Shown in pieces: positions 1 to 7,513 of a DNA stretch of 10,811 bases. How positions within the stretch are numbered: position 1 is the first letter of the stretch; each line of letters starts with the position of its first letter. Made by a program: the position numbers and the translations under genes. The stretch covers positions 13,358 through 24,168 of the forward strand of contig PMLH01000632.1 in assembly GCA_003159055.1 (NCBI GenBank). The letters run 5' to 3'. The notes under the pieces were generated by a model that searched no databases, was not told the origin of the DNA, and saw only the letters and a program-made list of their open reading frames with translations. This DNA comes from Myxococcales bacterium (GTDB lineage Bacteria > Myxococcota > Polyangia > Fen-1088).

Positions 1-1821
1 GACGAACCAGACCAGGAACAGTTCAGGGAATTTGCGCGACAGCGTCTTTTCGTGACTGAGTAGGACGTTCTTCACCATCTGCATGGTGATGGACGAGGCG
101 CCCAGCCGGAATCCGCCCCCTGCGAGGTTGCGCCGCAGGGCAGTGGCAAATCCGGACGAAACCCAGCCATGGTGTTTGAAGAAGCCCGAGTCTTCCGTGG
201 TCATGATGGCCGCGACCAGGTACGGCGAAATCTTGTCGAAAGGAACGAAGTCCGGATTGTCGGGGCCCACGGCGAAGGTCATGAGCTCGTTGTCCTTGCC
301 GCCCGACGGCGCCGGCGGAACCTCGACGGTCTGCATGATCGAATCAGGCCCGGCCAGTGCCAGCACCTCCTGCGGCGCGCGCACCACCTGGCAGCCGTCG
401 ATGCCCACCTTGCCGCCGATATCAAGGCCATCGAGGTTGCCAAAGTCGATCTTGGCGTGGAGGTCGGCCTCGAACATGCCTTGCAGCGCGAAGCCTTGCA
501 GCCGCGGAACCAGCGGCGCGGGAATGCTGTTCAAGATCTTGGCGCACGCCGTGCGTGGCACGCGCAGCGATAGATCGATCTTCGGAATCACTTTGAGCTC
601 GCGACCATCCTTGAACTTGAACGACCCCGTGGGCAGCTCGATGGAGCCCGCCAGGCGCACCAGCAGGCTGCCGATCTTGCCTTCCAGCGAGGCCAGCTCC
701 AGCCTCCGCTGATCCCGATCGACGGTGGCATCGAAATGGAGCGTGAAGCTCGCGTTCTCGACTGGCTCGCTGGCCAGCCTTTCGTGCTCGATGGTCAGGC
801 CTTCGACGTCGAGCTTTCCGCTCAAGGCCACACGCCGGCCGGCAAACCGCGCTTCGATGGCAGCGTCGATTTCCGTGTTTTCGGGCTCCAGCACGGATGC
901 GGGCAGGACGTCCGCAATTTTGTCGAGGGAGAATCGCTCGGCGCGCAAGGCCACCTGGCCGTCGACGCTCGACCAATCCACGGCCGGTTTCACGCTGCCG
1001 GTGGCGGTCCACAGCGAGCGCTTGGCGCCCGCGTAGCTGCCCGAGAACAGAACGTCGACGGCGTCACCCCCGGCCTGAGTCGGGCGCAGGCTGCCGGCGA
1101 TGCCAGTGAGCGGAAGGTTGGGCAAAGGCTGGACGTGACCCTCTTTGACCGAGATCTGCGGAAAGCCGTGGGGTCGCATACCCGAGAGCGGACCTTCGAT
1201 GGTCAAGGTTTCCGCGCCGAAGGTTGGCGCGGCCTCACCGCCATGCGAGCCGAGCTTGCCTGCGACGTTGAGCGCTGCGATCGAGAAGCGCCGAGATGGC
1301 TCCCAGGTCGCGTCGAAGCTGCCGACGGTTGCCAAGATGTCGGTTCGCGCATCCTGAAGCCAGAGACTGCCTTGCCGTACCACGACCACTGGGTAGGAGG
1401 ACGCCTGCTTGTCACCCTTGCCGCGCGGGGAAGGCTTGCGTAGGCGATCAAGGAGCGTGCTGGTGTTGTCGCCATCACCGCCTCGCCGGATGTCGATCTG
1501 TGGCGAATTCAGGATGATGGTCCCCGATCCCCAGGCGGCTGCGAACGAAATCTCGGCGCTCTTCATTGCGACCAGCGGCCGAGCTTTCGGCCCGATGGTC
1601 AAGTTCGAGATGCGCAACGTGCTCCAACCGGCGCGGGCTTTGTCGTATTCGACCGGCATGCCCAGCTTGGCTGCAAGCTTCGACGTCACGAGGCGCCCGC
1701 CCAGGGCCCCGAACGAGATGGGGTAGGTCGCAAGCAAGGTGGCCAATGGAACGAGCACCCACACTCGCTTGTTCAGCAGCAGGCGCTTCAATCGTCCGGC
1801 AAAGGCGCGTCCGGGCCACAT
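1..1821 (-). CDS. AsmA-like / GT51 peptidoglycan transglycosylase fusion, partial (3' end outside window)
   Basis: Predicted inner-membrane protein that polymerises lipid II into glycan strands through a C-terminal glycosyltransferase 51 domain. The frame is open from ATG 1821 to the window edge (607 codons). Residues about 20-40 form one membrane anchor after a basic N-terminus. Residues about 45-530 are a long beta-rich AsmA/DUF748-like periplasmic region, with Cys426 and Cys477 as a possible disulfide. GT51 motifs follow: EDSGFFKHHG (catalytic Glu543), GASSIT with MQMVKN (from about 574) and RKFPE (596-600, matching RKxxE). No transpeptidase domain is visible, but the end is missing. An in-frame TAG at 1861-1863 and the first ATG after it fix the start; no clear Shine-Dalgarno is seen. 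The gene lies 74 bp downstream of the sigma gene on the same strand, so co-transcription is plausible. The GT51 call is firm; the AsmA assignment rests on general resemblance. Confidence 0.9.
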   Translation of the reverse strand, partial: MWPGRAFAGRLKRLLLNKRVWVLVPLATLLATYPISFGALGGRLVTSKLAAKLGMPVEYDKARAGWSTLRISNLTIGPKARPLVAMKSAEISFAAAWGSGTIILNSPQIDIRRGGDGDNTSTLLDRLRKPSPRGKGDKQASSYPVVVVRQGSLWLQDARTDILATVGSFDATWEPSRRFSIAALNVAGKLGSHGGEAAPTFGAETLTIEGPLSGMRPHGFPQISVKEGHVQPLPNLPLTGIAGSLRPTQAGGDAVDVLFSGSYAGAKRSLWTATGSVKPAVDWSSVDGQVALRAERFSLDKIADVLPASVLEPENTEIDAAIEARFAGRRVALSGKLDVEGLTIEHERLASEPVENASFTLHFDATVDRDQRRLELASLEGKIGSLLVRLAGSIELPTGSFKFKDGRELKVIPKIDLSLRVPRTACAKILNSIPAPLVPRLQGFALQGMFEADLHAKIDFGNLDGLDIGGKVGIDGCQVVRAPQEVLALAGPDSIMQTVEVPPAPSGGKDNELMTFAVGPDNPDFVPFDKISPYLVAAIMTTEDSGFFKHHGWVSSGFATALRRNLAGGGFRLGASSITMQMVKNVLLSHEKTLSRKFPELFLVWFV

Positions 1822-1895
1822 GGCAAAGAGGCGCCATTGTACCCAGAGATGGGGAGTGCGCTAAACGCTGTTTTTGCCGATGCTGACGCGATGTT

Positions 1896-2606
1896 TCATG
1901 CGGCGGCCAGGGCACACGAGTCCGCGAAGGGGTGGCTAAGGTCCACAGCCAGCCGGTGTCGGGCGTGGTGCAAGCGCGACATCACGGTGCCAATCGGGCA
2001 TTGAATGATGTCGGCCATCTCTTGATAGGAGTAGTCCTCAAGCTCGCGCAGCTCGACCGCTTGACGGTGCAGCACCGGCAATTGGGCGATGGCGTAGCGA
2101 ACCAGCACCTGGATCTCGTGTTCGGCGACATCGCTTTCTGGCGTGCGCTCGCTCGATTGCTCGATTTCCTGCGCCGTCTCCTGCTGGCTATCGGCGGGCG
2201 CGTAGGTCTCGTAGCGAACGCCCGTGCGGCGGAGCAGATCGAGGCTGGCATTCATGACGATGCGGTGAACCCAGGTGGAAAACGAAGAACGCCCTTCGAA
2301 GCGGTGGAAGCTGCGCCAGATCTTCATGAAGGCTTCCTGAACAGCGTCTTCGGCGTCGTCGCTGTTGCGCAGAACCCTCATGGCAGCCGCCATGGCCCGT
2401 GGCCGCAAGTCCGCCAGCAATTGGTCGAGCGCCGTCTTGTCGCCTGCTTTGGCTTGTCTGACCAATGAATCCAGCTCGTCTTCTTGCGCCATTGGCTCGG
2501 CCGCCAGCTCATCGACGGCTGCTCGAGTGGGCGCAATTGCCACTGCCTCGTGTGGCACTTCTGCGCGCTGGCGCTGGAAGGTCCCGATTTCCTGGGCTGT
2601 TTGCAT
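1896..2606 (-). CDS. ECF-type RNA polymerase sigma-70 factor
   Basis: Alternative sigma factor directing RNA polymerase to a specific regulon, probably cell-envelope genes given its neighbours (inference). With start ATG 2606 it has 236 residues. Region 2 spans about 58-127, with DAEDAVQEAFMKIW, the FEGRSSFSTWVHRI stretch and LDLLRR. A Glu/Gln/Ser-rich linker covers 128-167. Region 4 spans about 168-220, with the helix-turn-helix around YSYQEMADIIQCPIGTVMSR. Regions 1 and 3 are absent, as in ECF sigmas. ATG 2492 would give 198 residues, closer to the usual ECF length. ATG 2654 lies inside the predicted promoter -10 element and is unlikely. I prefer 2606 because it follows the promoter and has a GGGA six bases upstream. 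The frame stays open up to 3008, but that would overlap the divergent gene. No anti-sigma gene is adjacent. Confidence 0.93.
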   Translation of the reverse strand: MQTAQEIGTFQRQRAEVPHEAVAIAPTRAAVDELAAEPMAQEDELDSLVRQAKAGDKTALDQLLADLRPRAMAAAMRVLRNSDDAEDAVQEAFMKIWRSFHRFEGRSSFSTWVHRIVMNASLDLLRRTGVRYETYAPADSQQETAQEIEQSSERTPESDVAEHEIQVLVRYAIAQLPVLHRQAVELRELEDYSYQEMADIIQCPIGTVMSRLHHARHRLAVDLSHPFADSCALAAA

Positions 2607-2609
2607 GGC

Positions 2610-2637
2610 GGATCCCAGCTTGTGCAAGCTTGGGACC
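2610..2637 (-). promoter_or_regulatory. Leader hairpin covering the sigma-factor ribosome binding site
   Basis: On the minus strand this stretch folds as GGUCCC-A-AGCUU, loop GCAC, then AAGCU-GGGA-U-CC. That makes about 11 base pairs with two single-base bulges. The 3' arm contains the only Shine-Dalgarno-like GGGA and ends three bases before ATG 2606. As DNA it is also an imperfect dyad that could be an operator. The pairing is seen directly; the regulatory role is inferred. Confidence 0.45.
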
Positions 2638-2653
2638 GAAATCTTGCTGAACA

Positions 2654-2681
2654 TCAGAGCAGGTATGTGTTTGGCAGTTCC
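2654..2681 (-). promoter_or_regulatory. Candidate ECF-type promoter of the sigma gene (autoregulatory)
   Basis: Reading the minus strand, GGAACT(G) at 2681-2675 and TCTGA at 2658-2654 are separated by 16 bases counted after GGAACTG. This closely resembles the classical RpoE/AlgU-type consensus GAACTT-N16-TCTGA. Transcription would begin near 2647, about 40 bases before ATG 2606. Location directly in front of an ECF gene suggests autoregulation. The motif is seen; which sigma recognises it is inferred. Confidence 0.5.
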
Positions 2682-2710
2682 TGTATGCCTTTCGGTCGCA
2701 GTCCACGGGC

Positions 2711-2716
2711 TATACT
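2711..2716 (+). promoter_or_regulatory. Possible -10 box (TATACT) for the divergent membrane-protein gene
   Basis: TATACT lies 10 bases before ATG 2727 in otherwise GC-rich DNA. No convincing -35 hexamer is present at 16-18 bp; TTTCGG at 2690-2695 would give a 15-bp spacer. There is no Shine-Dalgarno before the ATG. If this box is used, the transcript would be almost leaderless. Confidence 0.25.
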
Positions 2717-2726
2717 CTCGACGCCG

Positions 2727-5714
2727 ATGACCGACCGTGAGCGCATCCATCGCTTTCTGCAGCGCGCGCGCACCCGCGCCCTGGTCGAGGTCGGTGTACG
2801 CACGGGCGGCTACGCGATGGCGGTACTCGGCCTGCTGCTCCTTGGCCTCGCGGTTGTGGCGGGGCTTGCCGGGCCGGCCGCATCGTGGCCGTACGTTGCG
2901 TTCGGCAGCATCGCCGCGTGCGGGGCTGCTGGTGTCGCCCTCGGCTACCTTCGTCCTTCGCGCGCCCTCGAGGATGAGGCCGCCGTTGCTCGCTTGGTGG
3001 GAAGACACCGCCCACCGCTCGCCAGCGACATTCTTTCCGTGGTCGAGCTGCAGGCGGCGCGGACCGGCGGGGCCGCCGTGTCACCCGAGATGGCGCAAGC
3101 CTTTTGCGCCAGTGTGGCTGATGTGACCGCGCCCATCGTTGTGGAAGATCTGATTCCCCTGCACCGAGCGGTGCGTGCGGTGTTCGTCGCGGGCTCGTCG
3201 CTGCTGTTTCTCTTGCTTGCTGTGCTCGTCTTCCCGTCCGCCGTGGGACACGGCATGCGGACCTTGTTTCACAGGCCCACGCTTTTCGAAGGTGCGCTCG
3301 TGTCGCGCGAGCCGCTGGTTGGCGACGTGCGCGTCACCTACGACTTTCCTGCCTACACCGGGCTGCCTCGCCAGATCATCGAGGGCTCGACCGGCGACCT
3401 GCATGCCTTGCGCGGCACGCACGTTCACATCGAGATGCGGTCCCTGCGCACGGTCAGGCAAGCGCGCTTGCTCATGGGGGAAAGCGGCGAGGAAGGCGTG
3501 CTCGGGGCTGACGTGAACCGGGGCAAGCTTTCTGCGTCGCTCGACCTCAATGAAAGCGGCGCGTACCGAATCTGGCTGCAGCCGTTCCTCGGGCGACCGC
3601 TGCGCGAAGACCGCGCCCACCGAATCGTGGTGGAAAGCGACCAGCCGCCCGAGGTCGATGTGGTCGGGCCCGCCGACCGGATCGAGCTTGCGACCCCGCG
3701 GCCGGTCGAGGTTGGCTACCACGCGCGCGACGACTTCGGCCTTTCCGAAGTCGCGCTGGTCTACCGCGTGAACGATGGCCCCGAGCACCGGATTTTGCTC
3801 AAGAGTGCGCAAGGGGCGCGCGAGGTGCGCGGCACGACCTCCTTCGAGCCGGCCACCGCCATGCTCACGCCAGGCGCGCGCGTCGCCTATCACATCGAGG
3901 CCAAGGACCGCGACGAGGTGTCGGGTAGCAAGGTCGGCGTGTCACGCACGCTGCACCTGGTGATCCAGAGCCCGCGCGAGGAGACTGAGGAGCACCTCGT
4001 GCGTGAGCGCGAGATCCTGGACCGTCTGATTGCCACGCTCGGGGATCGCATCGAGGCAGAAAATCCGGGCATGACCGTCGAGGCGCCCGAGCGGATCGCC
4101 GGCCTGCGCGAGGTTCACGACGGGGAGAGCGTGACCCTGGGCCAACTCGGGCGCATCGTCGATGAACAGCGACGCGCTGGCAGTGCCGGCAAGCTCGCGA
4201 CCAGCACGCTGGTTGCGACGGCTGGCCGGCTGGCCAAGCTGGTTCGCGAGGAAGGCGAAATCCTTGCCTCCCAGCCCGGCAAGCCCGACCAAGGTGCAGC
4301 GAGCGGACTCTGGGGCCGGCTGCACGCGCAAGCACCGCGCCACATCGCCGAACTGGAAAGTGCCGTGCTCGCCCTCGACGACCTCATCGGTCGGCAGCGG
4401 CTCGACGATTTGGCAAACATCGGCAAGGACCTGGTGGCGGCGCACAAACGCTTGCAGGATTTGCTGGAGCGCTACAAGGCCACCGGCGACGAGCAACTGC
4501 GCCGGCAGATCGAACGTGAGGTGCGTGAGCTCAAGGCACGCATCGCGGAGCTGGCGCACAAGATCGCCGAGGTGAAGGCGCGCAATGAAATCAGCCCCGA
4601 GTGGATGAACCTGCCCGACACGCGCAAGACGCTGGAACAGGTGGCGCGCTTTGATTCCCTGCTCGCGAAGGGTGACGCCAAGTCGTTGGCCGAGGCGCTG
4701 TCCGCGCTCGGGGAGTCGCTGGCCACGTTGCGCGACTCGCTCGACAGGAATGCGGGCGGCTTCGACAACGCGCGCTTTCCCCAGGAAAGCAAAGCGACCG
4801 CCGAGCTCCTACGAAAGATCGGCGATTTGGAAGGGGATCAGCGTGGGCTTGCCGAGGACAGCCGATCACTGGCGCAGGAAGTGGATGCCGAGCTGGCCAA
4901 GCGGCTGGAGGCGCAGCAGACAAGTCAAATTGCGAAGGCCAAGCAGAAGCTCGACCAGATTCAACGCAAGCTAGCGGGCGGAGCTCCGCACGAGCTCGGT
5001 AGCAGCGGCGACGCCGCGACCGCAGCGATCCGCGAGAACGTTCGTCAGCTCCGGCGACTTGTGGCGGCCAAGGAATGGAACGAGGCCACCCACGAGGCGG
5101 ATCGGATGTCGGATGGGCTTTCGCACTTGCAGCACTTGTCGAATCGCCAGATCGCGCAGGCCCGGCCGCCGTCGCAGAATCTGCTTGGTTTTGGCGGGCA
5201 GATCGACGACGCCTCGGTGCTGGCGCGCGAGCTTGCCGGGGATCTTGCTCGCATGATCCCGCGTGGCGGTGAAGTGATGTCGATGGAGCAACGGTCGCGC
5301 ACCCGAAATCTGGGACAAAGACAATCCGGAATCGAAGAGAAGACGCGAGGTCTGTCGCACGATCTCGGCGGTCGTGAGGATTCCGTACCGGGCGCCGCGC
5401 AGGCCCGCGCGGAGCTGGAGGAGATCGCGGACCAGATGCGCCAGACCGGGGACGACCTGAATCAGGGCTCGGCCCACGAAGGCGCCGGGCGGGCCGGCGA
5501 AATCGCCGAGCGGTTGGCGAAATTGCGGCAGAACATGGGGCAAAAGCCCAGCGACGGTTCGCGCGCCAGCCGCGAGCCGGTGCGCATTCCGGAGGCGGAC
5601 GAGACCAAGGCGCCGCGCGAGTGGCGGCAAGAGCTGATGGAGGCGATGCGCGAGCGCGCGCCGGAGAAGTTCCGCGACGAGGTCCGTCGCTACTACGAGG
5701 ACCTGGTCAAATGA
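2727..5714 (+). CDS. DUF4175-like membrane protein with long coiled-coil region
   Basis: 995 residues from ATG 2727; molecular function unknown. Hydrophobic segments lie at about 28-48, 53-75 and 150-170. Next comes a predicted beta-rich extracytoplasmic region at about 185-415, including a YDFPAYTGLPRQ stretch typical of DUF4175/TIGR02302-like proteins. Residues from about 420 onward are charged and helical, with strong heptad-like character at about 557-745. Another helical Gln/Arg/Glu-rich part follows, and the end is a basic-acidic tail (REWRQELMEAMRERAPEKFR, then RRYYEDL). The frame is open back to 2484, but that extension crosses the sigma gene and lacks hydrophobic or charged character like the rest, so 2727 is preferred. 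The stop overlaps the next start as ATGA, indicating translational coupling to the metallopeptidase gene. The role may be an envelope scaffold; this is inference. Family assignment is moderately sure, coding status very sure. Confidence 0.88.
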   Translation: MTDRERIHRFLQRARTRALVEVGVRTGGYAMAVLGLLLLGLAVVAGLAGPAASWPYVAFGSIAACGAAGVALGYLRPSRALEDEAAVARLVGRHRPPLASDILSVVELQAARTGGAAVSPEMAQAFCASVADVTAPIVVEDLIPLHRAVRAVFVAGSSLLFLLLAVLVFPSAVGHGMRTLFHRPTLFEGALVSREPLVGDVRVTYDFPAYTGLPRQIIEGSTGDLHALRGTHVHIEMRSLRTVRQARLLMGESGEEGVLGADVNRGKLSASLDLNESGAYRIWLQPFLGRPLREDRAHRIVVESDQPPEVDVVGPADRIELATPRPVEVGYHARDDFGLSEVALVYRVNDGPEHRILLKSAQGAREVRGTTSFEPATAMLTPGARVAYHIEAKDRDEVSGSKVGVSRTLHLVIQSPREETEEHLVREREILDRLIATLGDRIEAENPGMTVEAPERIAGLREVHDGESVTLGQLGRIVDEQRRAGSAGKLATSTLVATAGRLAKLVREEGEILASQPGKPDQGAASGLWGRLHAQAPRHIAELESAVLALDDLIGRQRLDDLANIGKDLVAAHKRLQDLLERYKATGDEQLRRQIEREVRELKARIAELAHKIAEVKARNEISPEWMNLPDTRKTLEQVARFDSLLAKGDAKSLAEALSALGESLATLRDSLDRNAGGFDNARFPQESKATAELLRKIGDLEGDQRGLAEDSRSLAQEVDAELAKRLEAQQTSQIAKAKQKLDQIQRKLAGGAPHELGSSGDAATAAIRENVRQLRRLVAAKEWNEATHEADRMSDGLSHLQHLSNRQIAQARPPSQNLLGFGGQIDDASVLARELAGDLARMIPRGGEVMSMEQRSRTRNLGQRQSGIEEKTRGLSHDLGGREDSVPGAAQARAELEEIADQMRQTGDDLNQGSAHEGAGRAGEIAERLAKLRQNMGQKPSDGSRASREPVRIPEADETKAPREWRQELMEAMRERAPEKFRDEVRRYYEDLVK
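5697..5701 (+). promoter_or_regulatory. Ribosome binding site deciding the peptidase start
   Basis: GAGGA ends nine bases before ATG 5711, inside the 3' end of the upstream gene. It supports 5711 over the in-frame ATG at 5621, because 5711 also begins a signal peptide and overlaps the upstream stop codon as ATGA. Confidence 0.6.
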
Positions 5715-7195
5715 GGATGGTGGCGCTCGGGTTTTGCTTGTTTGCCACCCTGTCGGCCCGTGCGGCCAACGAATCGCCCAACGTGGAACGCCTGTACTCC
5801 GAATGGCGATTCGGCGAGGCAGATCGCGCGCTGGCGAGCCTTGCCAAGACCCATCCTGGCGAGCCGGGCACCCTCATCGCCAAAGGCTACGAGCGATTCT
5901 TTGCCGGTGATTTCCAGGCCGCCGCGGCCGAATACAAAGCGGCGGCTGGCACCGGCCAGGTACCGCGCGAGCTGAAGGAAATGATCGAGCTGGCCGAAGG
6001 GTCGGCCAAGGTCACGAGCGGCTACCTCGAACGCCGGTCGCCGCATTTCGTATTTCGCTTTCCGGCGGAAGACGCCGTGCTGGCCGACTATGGCCTGGAA
6101 AGCCTGGAGGCGGCGGTCGCCGCCGTGCAAGACGATCTGGGGTTCGTGCCCGGCCGGCCGATTGTCGTCGATATTCTTCGCGACGCTGGCGACTTGGCGG
6201 TGATGACCACCCTTGCCGACGCGGAGATCGAGCGCACGGGCACCGTCGCGGTGTCGAAATGGAGCCGCATCATGCTGACCAGCCCTCGCGCCCTGCGTCT
6301 GGGCTACGAATGGCAGGACAGCCTGTCGCACGAATACATCCATTACGCGGTGGCCGCCTTGACCCACGATCGGGCGCCGGTGTGGCTGCAAGAAGGTCTG
6401 GCCAAGTTCCTCGAACATCGGTGGCGCACGCCGATTGGGCTTTCGCTCAATCCATCGATGCAGCACTTTCTGGCCAAGGCCCTGGCCAGCGGCAAGCTGA
6501 TCACCTTCGATGCCATGCACCCGTCTATGGCAAAACTGCCGCGCGCCGAGGATGCGACCCTGGCCTTCGCGGAAGTGACGACAGCGATAGCATGCCTTCA
6601 CGCGCACGCAAATAGTGCGGCGTTGCGCGAGGTCCTGGCCACCGTGCGCGACGGCGGCGATGCTCGCGTGGCGGTGGCGCGGGCGTTCGGCGGCAGCGGC
6701 TCGTGGTCCGACTTCGAACACGCGTGGAAGCAATTCATGCAGGGCTTGCACTACAAGACCCTGCCCGGGATGGAGCCGCTCATTCCGAAGTACAGGAAGA
6801 AAGGCACGGGTGCCCAGGGCGCCCCCAGTGAAGACGACGGTTCAGCGACCAGCGCCGAGGGCGACCGCTTCCTCCGCCTGGGTAACATGATGCTGCTCCG
6901 CAACCGGCCGCGCGCCGCCAGCGTCGAGTACGAAAAAGGCTACAAGGTCGCGGGCAATTCCAATTGGATCTTTGCCGTGAAGCTCGGCCGTACGCACCTG
7001 GCGCTTGGCGAATACGAGCAAGCCATCAGGGTGATTGGCGGAGCCGAGGCGACGTATCCGGAACTGCCCTGGCCTCACCTGATTGCGGGTCAGGCGATGC
7101 TGGGCAAGGGCGATGCCAAGGCCGCGATTGCGCCTCTTCTGCTTTCTTTGGCGGTCAACCCGTACGATCCCAGCGTCCACTGTAGCTTGGCCTAG
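5711..7195 (+). CDS. Secreted peptidase MA-like metallopeptidase with TPRs, ended by an in-frame amber codon
   Basis: Predicted exported zinc protease, 494 residues as read. The N-terminus MRMVALGFCLFATLSARA is a short signal peptide with likely cleavage after Ala18 (ARA motif). Residues about 20-110 are TPR-like helices. The catalytic domain spans about 115-350. HEYIH (His207, Glu208, His211) fits HExxH, and WLQEGLAKFLE supplies Glu228 as the likely third zinc ligand, the gluzincin pattern of the peptidase MA family. TPR repeats return at about 395-494. The gene overlaps the DUF4175-like gene by ATGA. The reading frame stops at TAG 7193-7195 inside the last TPR, yet plausible coding sequence continues for 26 codons to TGA 7276. 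The intact product would then be 521 residues. Truncation removes only the final helices, so activity may survive. Substrate unknown. A sequencing error at 7193 is possible. Confidence 0.9.
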   Translation: MRMVALGFCLFATLSARAANESPNVERLYSEWRFGEADRALASLAKTHPGEPGTLIAKGYERFFAGDFQAAAAEYKAAAGTGQVPRELKEMIELAEGSAKVTSGYLERRSPHFVFRFPAEDAVLADYGLESLEAAVAAVQDDLGFVPGRPIVVDILRDAGDLAVMTTLADAEIERTGTVAVSKWSRIMLTSPRALRLGYEWQDSLSHEYIHYAVAALTHDRAPVWLQEGLAKFLEHRWRTPIGLSLNPSMQHFLAKALASGKLITFDAMHPSMAKLPRAEDATLAFAEVTTAIACLHAHANSAALREVLATVRDGGDARVAVARAFGGSGSWSDFEHAWKQFMQGLHYKTLPGMEPLIPKYRKKGTGAQGAPSEDDGSATSAEGDRFLRLGNMMLLRNRPRAASVEYEKGYKVAGNSNWIFAVKLGRTHLALGEYEQAIRVIGGAEATYPELPWPHLIAGQAMLGKGDAKAAIAPLLLSLAVNPYDPSVHCSLA

Positions 7196-7276
7196 ACATA
7201 CAAGCGCGTGCCGGACGCTCCGGCAGAGAAGCTGAAGCGCGCCGATCGCGACTGTCGCGAGCTGGCCAAATTCTGA
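7196..7276 (+). pseudogene. In-frame continuation of the peptidase gene beyond the amber codon
   Basis: After TAG 7193-7195 the same frame reads TYKRVPDAPAEKLKRADR, then DCRELAKF and TGA at 7274-7276. The composition is helical and charged with strong GC3, like the TPR tail before it, and it completes the helix starting SLA. A single change from CAG, GAG or AAG to TAG explains the break. It is therefore probably the true C-terminus, severed by a nonsense mutation or a base-call error. Confidence 0.7.
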
Positions 7277-7283
7277 CCTGACC

Positions 7284-7332
7284 CCCCCGATCCCTGCCGA
7301 TCCATCCCTATCTGCCCCTCCCCCGATCCCTG
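7284..7332. repeat. 13-bp direct repeat CCCCCGATCCCTG, two copies 36 bp apart
   Basis: Identical copies occupy 7284-7296 and 7320-7332. Each is followed by a near match, CCGAT and TCCGAT. They sit in a strongly C-rich stretch just after the end of the peptidase reading frame. Function unknown. Confidence 0.7.
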
Positions 7333-7357
7333 TCCGATGGCGCAGCAGTACCGTCGG

Positions 7358-7382
7358 CGAGGGAGACGCCGCGAGGGAGACG
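7358..7382. repeat. 11-bp tandem direct repeat CGAGGGAGACG, period 14
   Basis: Copies lie at 7358-7368 and 7372-7382, followed by a related AAGGGAGGGA. The tract is purine-rich and partly complementary to the upstream pyrimidine tract. It may be slippage-derived; no function is evident. Confidence 0.6.
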
Positions 7383-7513
7383 GCAAGGGAGGGACCACGA
7401 CAGCACAATTGTCGCCTGGCCGAGGCGGAGAGCCGGTTGGTAAAAGGACCGTTTGCCCAGGCTAGCTGTGTTGCGCGGTGGGTCAGCAAATCCGCGCCGC
7501 AGCCCGTGCAGCC

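Noticed and set aside
736..1443. 235-codon plus-strand open frame opposite the GT51 gene
   Set aside because: The minus-strand frame encodes clear GT51 motifs and runs through this region; the plus frame shows no recognisable features.
1836..1866. TACAAT on the minus strand as a promoter for the GT51 gene
   Set aside because: The only -35 candidate (TTTAGC, 18-bp spacer) is weak, and co-transcription with the sigma gene is simpler.
2632..2658. Plus-strand GGGACC-N16-TCAGA as a second ECF promoter
   Set aside because: The -35 match is poor and the bases are better explained by the minus-strand promoter and the hairpin.
2484..2726. N-terminal extension of the DUF4175-like frame to ATG 2484
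   Set aside because: It runs antisense through the sigma gene's 5' part and its promoter, has atypical composition (Cys/His/Trp rich), and a membrane protein starts naturally at 2727.
2607..3008. N-terminal extension of the sigma frame to 3008
   Set aside because: It overlaps the divergent membrane-protein gene, lies upstream of the predicted promoter and has the low-complexity Arg-rich look of a shadow frame.
5621..5710. Upstream start at 5621 for the peptidase
   Set aside because: It would bury the signal peptide inside the protein; ATG 5711 has GAGGA and the ATGA overlap.
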